Assembly: GCF_013004105.1 (NCBI RefSeq)
Contig: NZ_CP053085.1
Span: 1,674,001 to 1,738,000 of the forward strand
Reading direction: 5' to 3'
From: Gemmatimonas groenlandica
GTDB taxonomy: Bacteria; Gemmatimonadota; Gemmatimonadetes; Gemmatimonadales; Gemmatimonadaceae
Length of the DNA: 64,000 nt
The position numbers and the translations under genes are program-made. The notes under the pieces are model-generated. The model was not told the DNA's origin, ran no database searches, and saw nothing but the letters and a program-made list of their open reading frames with translations. Below are positions 52,350 through 62,565 of the stretch, one piece after another; position 1 is the stretch's first letter, and every line of letters starts with the position of its first letter.

Positions 52350-55300
52350 TACGACCCTTCCTTGGTGAGCGCGAGGCGGATCGAACGTCCATCGACGTCC
52401 ACCACCTGCGTCGCGGTCCACGTGGAACCGTTGCCATCTGCATGGAACGGCGAGCCTGCCTCCGTGCCGAGCAGCAATCGCACGGCAAGAACCTCGTCGG
52501 CGATCCGGCCACGGTGCGTGGCCACAGCGCCCTCCAACTCCTCATCGCCGGCGATTGCCACCGCGATGCGGTCACTGACGTCCAGCTGCGCTTCCTTCCG
52601 GAGGCGCTGCACCTTGCTGATCACTTCGCGTGCCAGACCTTCAGCCCGCAGTTCTGGCGTGATGGTCGGGTCGAGCGCCACGCCGTATCCGCCGTTTTCC
52701 TGAACGACGGCGGCACCCGAGGCGCGACGGATGATGGCGACGTCGTCGGGGGCAATCAAGCGCGGAACCCCTTCCACCTCGATCGTGACCGATTCGCCAC
52801 TTGCCAGTTGACGGATGAGCTCGACTGGCATGTCGGGTACAGCGGCAGCGACCAACGGGGTTTCCTTCCCGAACTTCTTGCCCAGCGTACGGAAGTTGCC
52901 CTTCACCTCGAGCGAGACGAGCGCGTCGGTCGAGCTCACGAACTCCACCAGCTTCACGTTGATCTCGGACGCCAGGAGGGCCCCCAAAGCCGACGCCGGT
53001 CCGGGATTACCCGGCACCACGCACTGCACCGACGGGAGCGGCTGGCGCACGTTGATATCGGCCACATCGCGCGCGGCCCGGGCTAGCCCCGCCAGTGTCC
53101 GGATGTCGTCCATCGCGGCCTCGAGCGTCTCGTCCACCGGCGTCGGATGTGTCCGCGTATACGACGCGAGGTGCACCGAGGTTCCGGTGAGGGCCCGATG
53201 CACCGCATCGGTCATGAACGGCGCGAACGGCGCCAGCAACCGGCAGGTGACGGCCAGCACTTCGTGCAGCGTGGCGAACGCCGCCCGATTATCGGCGCTT
53301 TCCACTTCATAGAAGCGGGCGCGCGACTGGCGGACGTACCACTTCGACACGTCGTCGTCCATGAACTGCATCACGCGACGGGCGGCCAACGTGGCGTCGT
53401 AATTGTCGAGGTGTGCGTTGACCTCGGCTTCCACCCGCGTGAGCCGCGACAGAATCCATCGATCCAGCACCGGGCGGTCGGCCACGGCCGGATCGTTCGC
53501 ACTCGGCGCCCACCCGAAGTTGGCGTACTGGGCGAAAATGCCGTTGTACACGTTGCGGAACGTGAGCAGGAAGCGTCCCGCCGTTTCGCGAATCGCGTTC
53601 TCGTCGAAGCGACGCGGCACCCACACCTGGCTGGTCCCGACCAGGAACAGGCGCACGGCATCGGCGCCATGGCGCGCCAGCACCTCCCACGGGTCGACGG
53701 TGTTGCCCTTGCTTTTGGACATCTTCTGTCCCTGCGCGTCGAGCACGAGGTCGTTCACGACCACATGCCGATACGGTGCCGCGGTGCGATCGGTGTTGTT
53801 CGGCAGCGCGTCGCCCAGCCCGGTCGCGATCGCGATGAGCGAGTAGAACCAACCGCGCGTCTGATCGACGCCTTCGCAGATGAAGTCGGCCGGGAACTGC
53901 GCCGCGACCGTGTCGCGGTTCTCGAACGGGTAGTGCCATTGCGCGAACGGCATCGAACCCGAATCGAACCACGTATCGATCACTTCCGGCACGCGACGCA
54001 TGGTGCCTTTCCCCGACGGGGCCGGCCACGTGTATTGGTCGATGTGCGGCTTGTGCGGATCGAAATCCTCGGGCAGCGGCCGACCGATGCGCGCGGCCAG
54101 ATCGGCGTAGCTGCCGATCACGTCGATCTCGGTGGCATCCTCGTCGTTCACCCACACCGGGAGCGGCGTGCCCCAATAGCGGTCGCGCGAGATCGCCCAA
54201 TCCACGTTGTTGGCCAGCCACTCACCGAAGCGACCTGTCCCCACTTCGCTCGGATGCCAATCCACGGCCGCGTTGCGCGCCATCAGGCTCTCACGCACCG
54301 CGGTCGTGCGGACGAACCACGAGCCGCGCGCGTAGTACAGCAGCGGCGTCCCGCAGCGCCAGCAGTGCGGATACGAGTGCGTGAACGTGGTGGCCTTCCA
54401 CAGCACATCGCGCTCGCGCAGGACCTCGATGATGCGCGCATCGGCCTTCTTGACGAACACGCCGCCCACTTCCGGCACGTCGTCGGTGAACTCGCCGCGC
54501 GCCGTCACCGGCTGCAGGAAGGCGAGTCCATGACGCTGCCCAGCCGCATAGTCGTCGGCACCGAAAGCGGGCGCCATGTGCACCACGCCGCTGCCGTCTT
54601 CTGCGCTCACGAAATCTTCCGTCACGATGACTTCGTGACGCCCCTCGTCGGGATACGGCACCCAGTCGAGCGGTCGGCGATAGCGCTTGCCAGACAGGTC
54701 GGCACCGGTCATCTGTCCGGTCACCTCCCAGCGATCGGCCCAGTCGGCACCGAGCACACCCGGTACGCGCGCTTCGGCCAGGATGATCGTCCACTCGGCG
54801 CCGGTCTTCTTACGCAGCTCGACGTACGTAAGCGTGGGATTCACCGCGAGGGCGGTATTGGACACCAACGTCCACGGCGTTGTGGTCCATACCAGAATGC
54901 GGCGGCGCTGCGCCGGTGCGTTGCCATGCTCATCGAGCAGATCGAGCGCCACGTATACGCTCGGATCGTCCACGTCGTCGTAGCCCTGCGCCACCTCGTG
55001 ACTGGACAGCGCGGTACCACAGCGCGCGCAGTACGGCAGGATCTTGTGACCGCGCACCAGCAACGACTTCTCATGCAGCGTACGCAACGCCCACCACACC
55101 GACTCCACGAAATTGTGCGAGTAGGTCACGTACGGGTCGTTATAGTCGAGCCAGTAGGCGGTGCGCTGCGACAGCTTCTCCCAGTCGCCGCGGTACTTGA
55201 ACACACTCTCGCGACAGCGACGGTTGAACTCCGCCACGCCGGTCTGCTCGATCAGCTGCTTGCCGCCAAGCTTGGCGATTTCCGAGGGATCGACGCCCTG

Positions 55301-55642
55301 CCGCGCCGCTTCCTCACGCTGCAATTCTTTCTCGACTTCGATTTCTACCGGCAGGCCGTGCGTATCCCACCCGGCCTTCCGCGGCACGAAGTACCCTTGC
55401 ATCGCGCGATGGCGGCAGAAGAGGTCCTTGATCGTGCGTGAGAATACGTGGTGAATGCCCGGGCGTCCGTTGGCCGTGGGCGGCCCTTCGTAAAACACGA
55501 ACGGCTTGGCCCCGGCGCGCGCGGCCTGCGCCTGCTCGAACAGCTGTTCGGCATCCCAGCGCGCGAGCAGTTCCTGCTCGAAGGCGTCGGCGCCCGAGTC
55601 GGGGAGGAGCGGATACGTAGCGGTGTCCTGCGGTGCGGTCAT
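52349..55642 (-). CDS. ileS: Isoleucyl-tRNA synthetase
   Basis: Class I aminoacyl-tRNA synthetase with editing; 1097 residues, longer than the E. coli enzyme and close to type 2 (eukaryote-like) IleRS in length. The class I signature reads PTANGRPGIHHV (PGIHH at 61-65 in place of HIGH), then AGWDTHGLPVE; the editing domain has TTPWTLVSNTALAV; KMSKS is present as QKMSKSKGNT; the anticodon-binding domain and a C-terminal extension follow. No zinc-finger tail cluster of the E. coli type is evident. ATG at 55642; no clear ribosome-binding site. Confidence 0.95.
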   Translation of the reverse strand: MTAPQDTATYPLLPDSGADAFEQELLARWDAEQLFEQAQAARAGAKPFVFYEGPPTANGRPGIHHVFSRTIKDLFCRHRAMQGYFVPRKAGWDTHGLPVEIEVEKELQREEAARQGVDPSEIAKLGGKQLIEQTGVAEFNRRCRESVFKYRGDWEKLSQRTAYWLDYNDPYVTYSHNFVESVWWALRTLHEKSLLVRGHKILPYCARCGTALSSHEVAQGYDDVDDPSVYVALDLLDEHGNAPAQRRRILVWTTTPWTLVSNTALAVNPTLTYVELRKKTGAEWTIILAEARVPGVLGADWADRWEVTGQMTGADLSGKRYRRPLDWVPYPDEGRHEVIVTEDFVSAEDGSGVVHMAPAFGADDYAAGQRHGLAFLQPVTARGEFTDDVPEVGGVFVKKADARIIEVLRERDVLWKATTFTHSYPHCWRCGTPLLYYARGSWFVRTTAVRESLMARNAAVDWHPSEVGTGRFGEWLANNVDWAISRDRYWGTPLPVWVNDEDATEIDVIGSYADLAARIGRPLPEDFDPHKPHIDQYTWPAPSGKGTMRRVPEVIDTWFDSGSMPFAQWHYPFENRDTVAAQFPADFICEGVDQTRGWFYSLIAIATGLGDALPNNTDRTAAPYRHVVVNDLVLDAQGQKMSKSKGNTVDPWEVLARHGADAVRLFLVGTSQVWVPRRFDENAIRETAGRFLLTFRNVYNGIFAQYANFGWAPSANDPAVADRPVLDRWILSRLTRVEAEVNAHLDNYDATLAARRVMQFMDDDVSKWYVRQSRARFYEVESADNRAAFATLHEVLAVTCRLLAPFAPFMTDAVHRALTGTSVHLASYTRTHPTPVDETLEAAMDDIRTLAGLARAARDVADINVRQPLPSVQCVVPGNPGPASALGALLASEINVKLVEFVSSTDALVSLEVKGNFRTLGKKFGKETPLVAAAVPDMPVELIRQLASGESVTIEVEGVPRLIAPDDVAIIRRASGAAVVQENGGYGVALDPTITPELRAEGLAREVISKVQRLRKEAQLDVSDRIAVAIAGDEELEGAVATHRGRIADEVLAVRLLLGTEAGSPFHADGNGSTWTATQVVDVDGRSIRLALTKEGS

Positions 55643-55697
55643 GAGAGCGGGTAATTCGGAGCGTTCAGTCAGGCGGAGAAACGGCGGGGGCGCGGTG

Positions 55698-56600
55698 CTA
55701 CAATCGCGCGATCACGCCCTTCACGACGGCAGCAAGCTTGGGTTCGGCGGAACGGGCCACGCCGACGATCTGCGCGAGACTCGCCGGCTCGAGCGCATCA
55801 GGCAGGCACTTATCCGTAATGATGGAGAGACCCAGCACACGCATGCCGCCGTGCAGCGCCACGATCACTTCCGGCACGGTGCTCATGCCAACGACATCAG
55901 CACCGATGCCGCGCAGGAATCGATACTCGGAGCGCGTTTCCAGATTGGGCCCCTGCACGGCCACGTACACGCCTTCGCGCAACGTGATGCCGTTCTGCGA
56001 CGCGACCTCGCGCGCGAGTGCGCGGAGTGCAGGATCATACGGCTCCGACATGTCGGGAAAGCGCGCGCCCAGCGTGTCGTCGTTCGGTCCGATGAGCGGA
56101 TTGTCGCCCAGCAAATTGATATGATCGGCGATCAGCATCAGATCGCCTGCCGCCCACAACGGGTGCATGCCGCCGCAGGCGTTGCTCACGATCAGTGTCT
56201 CGGCGCCCAGCGCGCGAAGCACGCGCACCGGGAACGTGACCTGCTGCAGCGAATAGCCTTCGTAGCGGTGAAAGCGACCCTGCATCGCCACCACCGTCTT
56301 GCCGCCCAGGGTGCCGCAGAGCAAGCGGCCCTTGTGCGACTCCACGGTGGAGAGCGGAAAGTTGGGCAGATCCTTGTACTCGATCGTCTGCTCGACATCG
56401 ATCTGTTCGGCAAGGCCGCCAAGGCCGGTGCCGAGGATGATGGCCACGTCGATCGCGCGCGGGAAGCGCGCGCGCACGGCTTGTGCGCACGCTTCGATAC
56501 GTTCACGGGCGTGCAGTCCGAGCGCGGGATGCGACAGCCCCACCGCCGTGTGTTCCTGCGTGTACTGCAACGACGGTCGCGAATTCTGTGAAGCGCTCAT
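55698..56600 (-). CDS. punA: Purine nucleoside phosphorylase (trimeric type)
   Basis: Phosphorolysis of purine nucleosides for salvage; 300 residues. Motifs of the trimeric PNP/MTAP family: [61 protein letters not shown] and [18 protein letters not shown]. It lies between divIVA and ileS and works with Hpt at 62566. ATG at 56600 overlaps the divIVA stop by 4 bases; the first 30 residues are an extra polar tail. Confidence 0.94.
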   Translation of the reverse strand: MSASQNSRPSLQYTQEHTAVGLSHPALGLHARERIEACAQAVRARFPRAIDVAIILGTGLGGLAEQIDVEQTIEYKDLPNFPLSTVESHKGRLLCGTLGGKTVVAMQGRFHRYEGYSLQQVTFPVRVLRALGAETLIVSNACGGMHPLWAAGDLMLIADHINLLGDNPLIGPNDDTLGARFPDMSEPYDPALRALAREVASQNGITLREGVYVAVQGPNLETRSEYRFLRGIGADVVGMSTVPEVIVALHGGMRVLGLSIITDKCLPDALEPASLAQIVGVARSAEPKLAAVVKGVIARL

Positions 56601-57208
56601 GAGTCATCCTCGACGACATCGAGCCAGGACGGCGTCGGGGCCGCGGGGCGTGGAGGCAACTCGCGGATCTCCTGTACCACCGCCGGCTCGGCGCGCACCG
56701 CCGACATCGTGCGCGGCGTGGTGAACTCGGGGATCGGTTCGGATTCCGCCGCGTTCAACTCGGTAAGCTGTCGTTCCAGATGGTGCCGCAGCTGCGCGAG
56801 GTAACTGCGACGCGTACGCCAGAGCGCCTGCACTTCATCTTCAGCCCGACGCAGTTCATCGCGCACCCCTTGCAGCAGCTTGTCGGCCTCGGCCTGCGCT
56901 TCACGCACGATGAGCTGGGCCTCGCGCTCGGCCTGCTCCTTGATTTCGCCACGCAACTGCTGCGCACTGACGAGCGCTTCGTTGAGCGCCTTGTCGCGAT
57001 CGCGAAACGACTTCAGCTGCTCGTGGAAGTTGCGCGCCTTCTGATCGAGCTCCTGATTGGCGCGCGACAGGCGCTCCAGTTCCTCGGCGACTTGCTCGCG
57101 GAACTGGTCCACGCGTGCGCGGTCATAGCCACGCAGTGCGTTGCCGAAATCGAAGCGCCGCGCGTCAAGCGCGGTGAGATGGAAGCCTTGGTAGCCGTCG
57201 TCCGCCAT
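56597..57208 (-). CDS. divIVA: DivIVA-domain protein
   Basis: 203-residue coiled-coil protein. The N-terminal DivIVA lipid-binding module reads [22 protein letters not shown], followed by a long heptad-rich coiled coil (about 40-150) and a disordered Pro/Glu C-terminus. DivIVA proteins mark curved membrane at poles and septum in Gram-positive bacteria; a clear copy in a diderm is less common. The neighbours yggS and ileS match the Bacillus arrangement. Starts 17 bp after yggS with GGGA upstream. Confidence 0.9.
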   Translation of the reverse strand: MADDGYQGFHLTALDARRFDFGNALRGYDRARVDQFREQVAEELERLSRANQELDQKARNFHEQLKSFRDRDKALNEALVSAQQLRGEIKEQAEREAQLIVREAQAEADKLLQGVRDELRRAEDEVQALWRTRRSYLAQLRHHLERQLTELNAAESEPIPEFTTPRTMSAVRAEPAVVQEIRELPPRPAAPTPSWLDVVEDDS

Positions 57209-57225
57209 GCGAATTCCCGGATGAA

Positions 57226-57909
57226 TCAGGTCCGACTGCCGAACAGCACTGTGCCCAGCCGTACGTGCGTTGCGCCTTCCTCAACAGCGACTTCGTAGTC
57301 GCCCGACATCCCCATGCTCAACCAGTCGGCGCCGAACCCGGCCGCCTGCAGCTGTGCCCGTGCATCCCGTGCGCCGCGAAAGACGGTGCGCAATACCGAC
57401 TCCTCGGCATCGAACGGCGCCATCGTCATCACACCCCGGACCCGCAAATTGCTGCAAGCGTGGAGGCGCGCAGCGACGGTCGCCAGGTCGTGCAGCGCGA
57501 ATCCACTCTTGGTGGACTCTCCGCTCACGTTGACCTGCACCAACACTTCGAGCACCCGCTGCGCCTCGCCAGCCGCGTCGTCGAGCGCAACGGCGAGCCG
57601 CTCGCTATCGAGACTGTGGACGAGGTCGAACTTGGCGGCGTTCTTCGCCTTGTTGCGCTGAAGGTGACCAATCAGATGCCAGCGGACGGGCACCGTCACC
57701 TGCGCCATCTTTGATTCGGCTTCCTGCACTTTGTTTTCGCCCACATCGTGGACGCCCGCGTTCGCGGCGGCCATGACGGCGTCCGGGCCGTGCGTTTTCG
57801 TGACCGCGATCAGGGTGACGTCCTGTCCGTGTCCTCCCCGTGCGCGTGCCGCGGCAATGCGCTCACGAACCTCCGCCACCATCGTTGCGACATGGTCCGA
57901 AATTGGCAT
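57226..57909 (-). CDS. yggS: PLP homeostasis protein YggS/PipY
   Basis: 227 residues; single-domain fold-type III PLP-binding protein without known enzyme activity, keeping vitamin B6 and amino-acid pools in balance. PLP lysine 38 lies in LIAVTKTHG; other conserved parts are VGENKVQEAESK, WHLIGHLQRNKAK, GMTMAPF-like VRGVMTMAPF and LSMGMSGDYEVAVEEGATHVRLG. ATG at 57909 begins MPISDHVA; an upstream extension overlapping DUF2723 has no family similarity. Confidence 0.95.
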   Translation of the reverse strand: MPISDHVATMVAEVRERIAAARARGGHGQDVTLIAVTKTHGPDAVMAAANAGVHDVGENKVQEAESKMAQVTVPVRWHLIGHLQRNKAKNAAKFDLVHSLDSERLAVALDDAAGEAQRVLEVLVQVNVSGESTKSGFALHDLATVAARLHACSNLRVRGVMTMAPFDAEESVLRTVFRGARDARAQLQAAGFGADWLSMGMSGDYEVAVEEGATHVRLGTVLFGSRT

Positions 57910-57920
57910 AGCACATAAGG

Positions 57921-59768
57921 TTAGGGAGCATTGCACGACGACACAAGTAACGGGTCGTCGAACCGCTGCACTTGCGTACAGCGCAGCAACGCCTGCATCT
58001 GCGCGACGGCCGGATCGGCACCCACCGGGACTGGCGCCAAGACCGAACGGGGCACCTGCTCCCTGGCCCGCGCCAAGGCGCCCGCGTCGAGCGTGATCGC
58101 CCCCGGTGCGGTGGTGGCTGACGGCGCAAATACCAGTCCCTGTAGCGCCCACCCCTGCGTCCGATCGACGCGGTCGCGATCGGCGCGCGACAGCAGCGCG
58201 CTCACTCGCACCGCGCGGCGGTCTGCCGTGGCGTGGATCATCACCGATCGCAGCGTCGCTTCAAGTCCCGGCCAGCGGCGTACCGCCTCAGGCGGCAGCA
58301 GCCGTCGCGCGGCGAGCGCTTCCCTATACCATGTGGCGCCAAGCAGCGGCACGGTGACCACGGTCACGTCCGAGCGATAATCTTCGACCTGCTGCAGATA
58401 CCAGAGTGGGAAGGTGTCGTTGTCGCCGCCGGCGAGGAGGACCCCCCGCTGCGGCACGGCGTCGAGCAGCAGGCGCGCATACGTGCGCGGCATCGACGCG
58501 ATGGGTTCCCGGGTGCGATCCATCACCGCGCGGTTGGCCACCAGCGGCACCGCGCCGATCAGCAGCGGCAGCGCGGCGATGGGAGCCGGCAGACGTTTGG
58601 CGATGGTCGCCGAGATCGCCGCGAGACCGGCGCCGGCCAAGAGTCCCCAACTCCAGAAGCCGAGCACGAAGAAGTAGTCGCGCTCGCGCGCCTCGTGCAG
58701 GGCGCCGGCCGGGATGAAGCTGCCGCCGAACGAAGGACCGGCCCGCATGTTGAGCCAGAATGCCACGCCAGCGGTGCCACACAGCAACAGCACCGCCATG
58801 GCCCGGCCCACGCGCGCCTCGTAACGCCACACGGCGCGCAGCCCTAGCGCCGCGAGCCAGACGAACGAAAGGGTGAGCATCGTGCGGGGTACGGACGGCG
58901 TCGGGAAGGGATGCACGCCAAACGCGACCTGCCAGTCGGCCCATTCGAACACGTTGCCCAGTTGCAGCCAAAGCGGCGCCATGCGCGGCAGCAGTCCCGC
59001 CACGTCGTACTGCTCTCGGCGCAGTACAGCGAGCAGTGCCCGCAGTGAATCAGGATGGCCCGACGCCAGTTCAGGCCCCGCCGCATAGAGCAGCGGCAGC
59101 ACCGCCACGGCCGACACGCCGAGCATGCCGAGCGCGCCCCAGCCGGCCACGTCGACCAATCGAACGCGCGGTCCCGCCCACGCGAATACCATGGCCGCCG
59201 GCAAGGCGACCAGCACGCTCAGATGCAGCGGTACCGCGAGGGCGGCGATGAACACGATCAGGGCACGCGCGCGTTGTCGCGCCTGGTCTGACACGCCGGG
59301 GCGACCGGCGAATTCGCCGGCGGCCAGCATCACCGCCGAGAAAAGCAGCGAGACCGCGTACACCTCCGTCTCCGTGGCGTTGCTCCACACGGTCGTCATC
59401 GTGCCCGCGAGCACGGCGCCGACGACGGCGCCGCGCGACCCGATCCAGCGCTGCAGCATCGAGGCGCCGACACCGCCCACCAGCGCACTCGCCAGCACCG
59501 AGAGCATGGTCACGGCGCGGGCCGGACCGGTATTGGAGAACACATTGGAGACGACGTGCGCGATGAGCACCCACAGCGGCGTACCGGGGGGATGCGGGAT
59601 GCCCAGCGTGCGGGCAGCGGTGACGAGTTCGGTGGCGTCCCAGAATGTGAGATCGGGCGCTGCCGTTGCGAGATACGCCGAAAAGAGCACGACCATCGCC
59701 AGCACCGGGGCGATGACGGTCCGGGGCATCTGAAAGCGCGCGCGCGGCGAGGTGGAAGGCGCCGTCAT
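57921..59768 (-). CDS. DUF2723 membrane protein (glycosyltransferase-like)
   Basis: 615-residue polytopic protein with about ten helices in the first two-thirds and a soluble C-terminal domain. The N-terminal DUF2723 signature is seen in LTFWDATELVTAARTLGIPHPPGTPL, where the aspartate-glutamate and the GIPHPPG loop resemble the first periplasmic loop of GT-C glycosyltransferases. The donor and acceptor are unknown. ATG at 59768 overlaps the cdaA stop by 4 bases. Confidence 0.88.
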   Translation of the reverse strand: MTAPSTSPRARFQMPRTVIAPVLAMVVLFSAYLATAAPDLTFWDATELVTAARTLGIPHPPGTPLWVLIAHVVSNVFSNTGPARAVTMLSVLASALVGGVGASMLQRWIGSRGAVVGAVLAGTMTTVWSNATETEVYAVSLLFSAVMLAAGEFAGRPGVSDQARQRARALIVFIAALAVPLHLSVLVALPAAMVFAWAGPRVRLVDVAGWGALGMLGVSAVAVLPLLYAAGPELASGHPDSLRALLAVLRREQYDVAGLLPRMAPLWLQLGNVFEWADWQVAFGVHPFPTPSVPRTMLTLSFVWLAALGLRAVWRYEARVGRAMAVLLLCGTAGVAFWLNMRAGPSFGGSFIPAGALHEARERDYFFVLGFWSWGLLAGAGLAAISATIAKRLPAPIAALPLLIGAVPLVANRAVMDRTREPIASMPRTYARLLLDAVPQRGVLLAGGDNDTFPLWYLQQVEDYRSDVTVVTVPLLGATWYREALAARRLLPPEAVRRWPGLEATLRSVMIHATADRRAVRVSALLSRADRDRVDRTQGWALQGLVFAPSATTAPGAITLDAGALARAREQVPRSVLAPVPVGADPAVAQMQALLRCTQVQRFDDPLLVSSCNAP

Positions 59769-60532
59769 CCGTTCGTCTTCACGGCGCGACCAGCGAGCAG
59801 ATCACGCACCTGTACGGGCGTCAGGCGCACCTGCAGGGCGCCGTTCCGCGCCACCGACACGACGGCGGTTTCCTCCGACACCACGATCACGATGGCATCG
59901 GTCTCCTCGGCGAGTCCCAGCGCCGCGCGATGTCGCGTGCCGAGCGAGCGATGCGCGACGGCACCCTGCGAGAGCGGCAGGATGCAGCCGGCGCCGACGA
60001 TCGTGTCGCCGCGAATGATCACGGCCCCGTCATGCAGCGGCGAATAGGGCGTGAAAATCGTGGTGAGCAGATCGGCCGACACTTTCGCCTGCAGCGACGA
60101 CCCACTGTCAATGAAATCCGAGAGCGGGACATCACGTTCGATGGCGATGATCGCGCCCACGCCGGAGCGCGAGAGCCGTTCGACGGCATCGGCGATTTCG
60201 TCTTCCACCGGCCCCTGTTCCACGCGCCTGAACAAACGGGTGACCGGTGTCTGGCCGATGTGCGCCAGCGCCGCGCGCAGTTCAGGCTGAAAGATGATCA
60301 GCAACGCGAACACACCGTAGGTGAATACCAACCCCAAGAGGTAGGTGATCATGGTGAGTTGCAGGAGCGACGCGATGGCGTACGCTGCCACCAGCACGGC
60401 GACACCACCCAGAATCTGGAGGGCCCGCGTGCCGTGAATGAGCAACAGGATGCGGTAGAACACCAGCGCGACGACCCCGATTTCGAGGCCGTCGCGCCAT
60501 GTGAACTGCATCGTGAACTGCGTGAGCTGCAC
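59765..60532 (-). CDS. cdaA: Diadenylate cyclase CdaA
   Basis: Makes cyclic di-AMP from two ATP at the inner membrane; 255 residues. Three transmembrane helices at about 15-80 are followed by the DAC domain with catalytic DGA in PLHDGAVII and RHR in LGTRHRAALG, plus VVSEETAVVSVARNG. Starts at GTG 60532, or ATG 60511. The usual partner genes cdaR and glmM are not adjacent; DUF2723 takes their place. Confidence 0.95.
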   Translation of the reverse strand: MQLTQFTMQFTWRDGLEIGVVALVFYRILLLIHGTRALQILGGVAVLVAAYAIASLLQLTMITYLLGLVFTYGVFALLIIFQPELRAALAHIGQTPVTRLFRRVEQGPVEDEIADAVERLSRSGVGAIIAIERDVPLSDFIDSGSSLQAKVSADLLTTIFTPYSPLHDGAVIIRGDTIVGAGCILPLSQGAVAHRSLGTRHRAALGLAEETDAIVIVVSEETAVVSVARNGALQVRLTPVQVRDLLAGRAVKTNG

Positions 60533-60567
60533 GCTAGGTTGGTCCGCCGTAGCGGACCCGTGAGGCC

Positions 60568-62553
60568 TTACGCAGGGGCGATTTCCGGGCCGCCCAGCAT
60601 CGGCGGCAGGATCGGGCGGGCGGCCGGCGCCGCCGGTGTGGCGAGCGGTTGCGTCGGCATCGGCATGTCAGGCGGCAGGCGCGGCGGCAGCTCCTTGCCG
60701 GCCTTGAGCAGCAGGATGTCGTCGCGCGTGAGCGTCTCGCGTTCGAGCAGCTGCGTCGCCACGATGTCGAGCAGCGACCGATTCTCGGTGAGCACGGCGA
60801 CGGCCCGGGCATGCGCCTCGAACGCCACACGCTTCACTTCGGAATCCACCAGCTGCGCCGTCTGCTCTGACACTTCGCGGCGCGACTGAATGTCACGACC
60901 GAGGAAGAGTTCCTGTTCCACGTCACCGACGAGGATCGGTCCGATGGTGTCGGAAAGTCCCCACTGCGTGACGTAGCGACGGGCAATGCTCGTGGCCTGC
61001 TGAATGTCGCTGGCCGCGCCGGTGGTGACGCGGTTGTGGCCGAACACAATCTCTTCGGCCGCACGCCCACCGTACGCCATGACCAGCTTCGCTTCGAGCT
61101 GCTCGCGCGTGACCGACACGCGGTCATCCTCGGGGAGCGTGAAGGCGATGCCGAGCGCGCGACCACGCGGCACGATCGTGACCTTGTGCAACGGATCGTT
61201 GCCGTAGACCATCATCGCGCACACCGCATGTCCGGCTTCGTGGAACGCCGTGAGACGGCGCTCGTCGTCCTTCATCACCAACGACTTTCGCTCGGCGCCC
61301 AGCATGACGCGATCCTTCGCTTCCTCGAGATCGCTCATGAAGATCTTGTCGTGCCCCTTTCGGGCCGCGAGCAACGCGCCTTCGTTCACGAGATTCGCCA
61401 AGTCGGCACCAGCCATACCCGGCGTACCACGCGCCAGCGAGTGCACGCTCACGTCGTCGGCCTGCGGCTTGTTGCGCAGGTGGACCTTGAGGATGCCTTC
61501 GCGGCCACGGAGATCTGGCGCGTCGACCACGATCTGGCGGTCGAAGCGACCCGGACGCAGCAGCGCAGGGTCCAGGACGTCGGGGCGATTCGTGGCCGCA
61601 ATCAGGATCACGCCATCGTTCGACTCGAAACCGTCCATCTCGACGAGGAGCTGGTTGAGCGTCTGTTCACGCTCGTCATGACCGCCGCCCATGCCCGAGC
61701 CGCGATGACGGCCGACGGCATCGATTTCGTCGATGAAGATGATGCAGGGCGCATGCGCCTTGCCCTGCTCGAACAGATCGCGCACACGCGAGGCACCGAC
61801 ACCGACAAACATTTCCACGAAGTCGGAACCCGACATCGAGAAGAACGGGCGTCCGGCTTCACCCGCCACGGCCTTGGCGAGCAGCGTCTTACCGGTACCC
61901 GGCGGACCGACGAGCAGCGCACCCTTCGGCAAACGTCCGCCGAGCTTGGTGAACTTCTGCGGGTCCTTCAGGAACTCGATGATTTCCTGCAGTTCGACCT
62001 TGGCCTCGTCGGCACCGGCCACGTCGGCAAAAGTGATCTTCGGCGTGTCGCCGCTGAGCAGCTTCGCTTTGCTCTTGCCGAACGAGAACGCCTTGTTGCC
62101 GCCGGCCTGCATCTGTCGGAACAGGAAGATCCAGAAGCCGATGAGCAGTACGTACGGCAGCATCGTGATGAGCAGGCTACCGAAGTTCGCGCGCGGCTCA
62201 CTGGCGTTCGTGCGCACACCACGCTCGAAAAGGCGCGCCTGCTCCTTCTCGGCCGAACCCGGCACCAGACGCGTGACAAACTTCCGCGCCTCGCGGTTGT
62301 TCACACGCACCGGCTGGTTGAATTGACCGGCCAGCACGTTGTCGGTCTGGAACGTGGCCGTCTTGATGTTGCCGACTTCCAACTGCTGTCGATACGCGTT
62401 GTAGTCGAGTTCCGGTGCCTGCGTCTCGCGGCCGTTCCCATACGTCAGGAAGGCGACCGGAATCAGGATCACCAGGATCCAGAACGACAGCGTTTTGGAG
62501 AAGCGTCCCCAGTTGAACGGCTTCTTCGGCGAGGGCGTCATGTTTGGTGCCAT
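60568..62553 (-). CDS. ftsH: ATP-dependent zinc metalloprotease FtsH
   Basis: Membrane-anchored hexameric AAA+ protease for membrane and regulatory proteins; 661 residues. Two helices (about 22-38 and 126-146) bracket a periplasmic domain; the AAA+ part has GPPGTGKT (216-223), [12 protein letters not shown] and the second region of homology [19 protein letters not shown]; the protease has HEAGH (438-442). ATG at 62553 with GGCGG upstream. It follows hpt by 12 bp, as in Bacillus. Confidence 0.97.
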   Translation of the reverse strand: MAPNMTPSPKKPFNWGRFSKTLSFWILVILIPVAFLTYGNGRETQAPELDYNAYRQQLEVGNIKTATFQTDNVLAGQFNQPVRVNNREARKFVTRLVPGSAEKEQARLFERGVRTNASEPRANFGSLLITMLPYVLLIGFWIFLFRQMQAGGNKAFSFGKSKAKLLSGDTPKITFADVAGADEAKVELQEIIEFLKDPQKFTKLGGRLPKGALLVGPPGTGKTLLAKAVAGEAGRPFFSMSGSDFVEMFVGVGASRVRDLFEQGKAHAPCIIFIDEIDAVGRHRGSGMGGGHDEREQTLNQLLVEMDGFESNDGVILIAATNRPDVLDPALLRPGRFDRQIVVDAPDLRGREGILKVHLRNKPQADDVSVHSLARGTPGMAGADLANLVNEGALLAARKGHDKIFMSDLEEAKDRVMLGAERKSLVMKDDERRLTAFHEAGHAVCAMMVYGNDPLHKVTIVPRGRALGIAFTLPEDDRVSVTREQLEAKLVMAYGGRAAEEIVFGHNRVTTGAASDIQQATSIARRYVTQWGLSDTIGPILVGDVEQELFLGRDIQSRREVSEQTAQLVDSEVKRVAFEAHARAVAVLTENRSLLDIVATQLLERETLTRDDILLLKAGKELPPRLPPDMPMPTQPLATPAAPAARPILPPMLGGPEIAPA

Positions 62554-62565
62554 AGGGTGACCGCC

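Noticed and set aside
53147-55441. A 764-codon open frame on the plus strand opposite ileS
   Set aside because: Same pattern of biased composition; ileS on the minus strand has all synthetase motifs.
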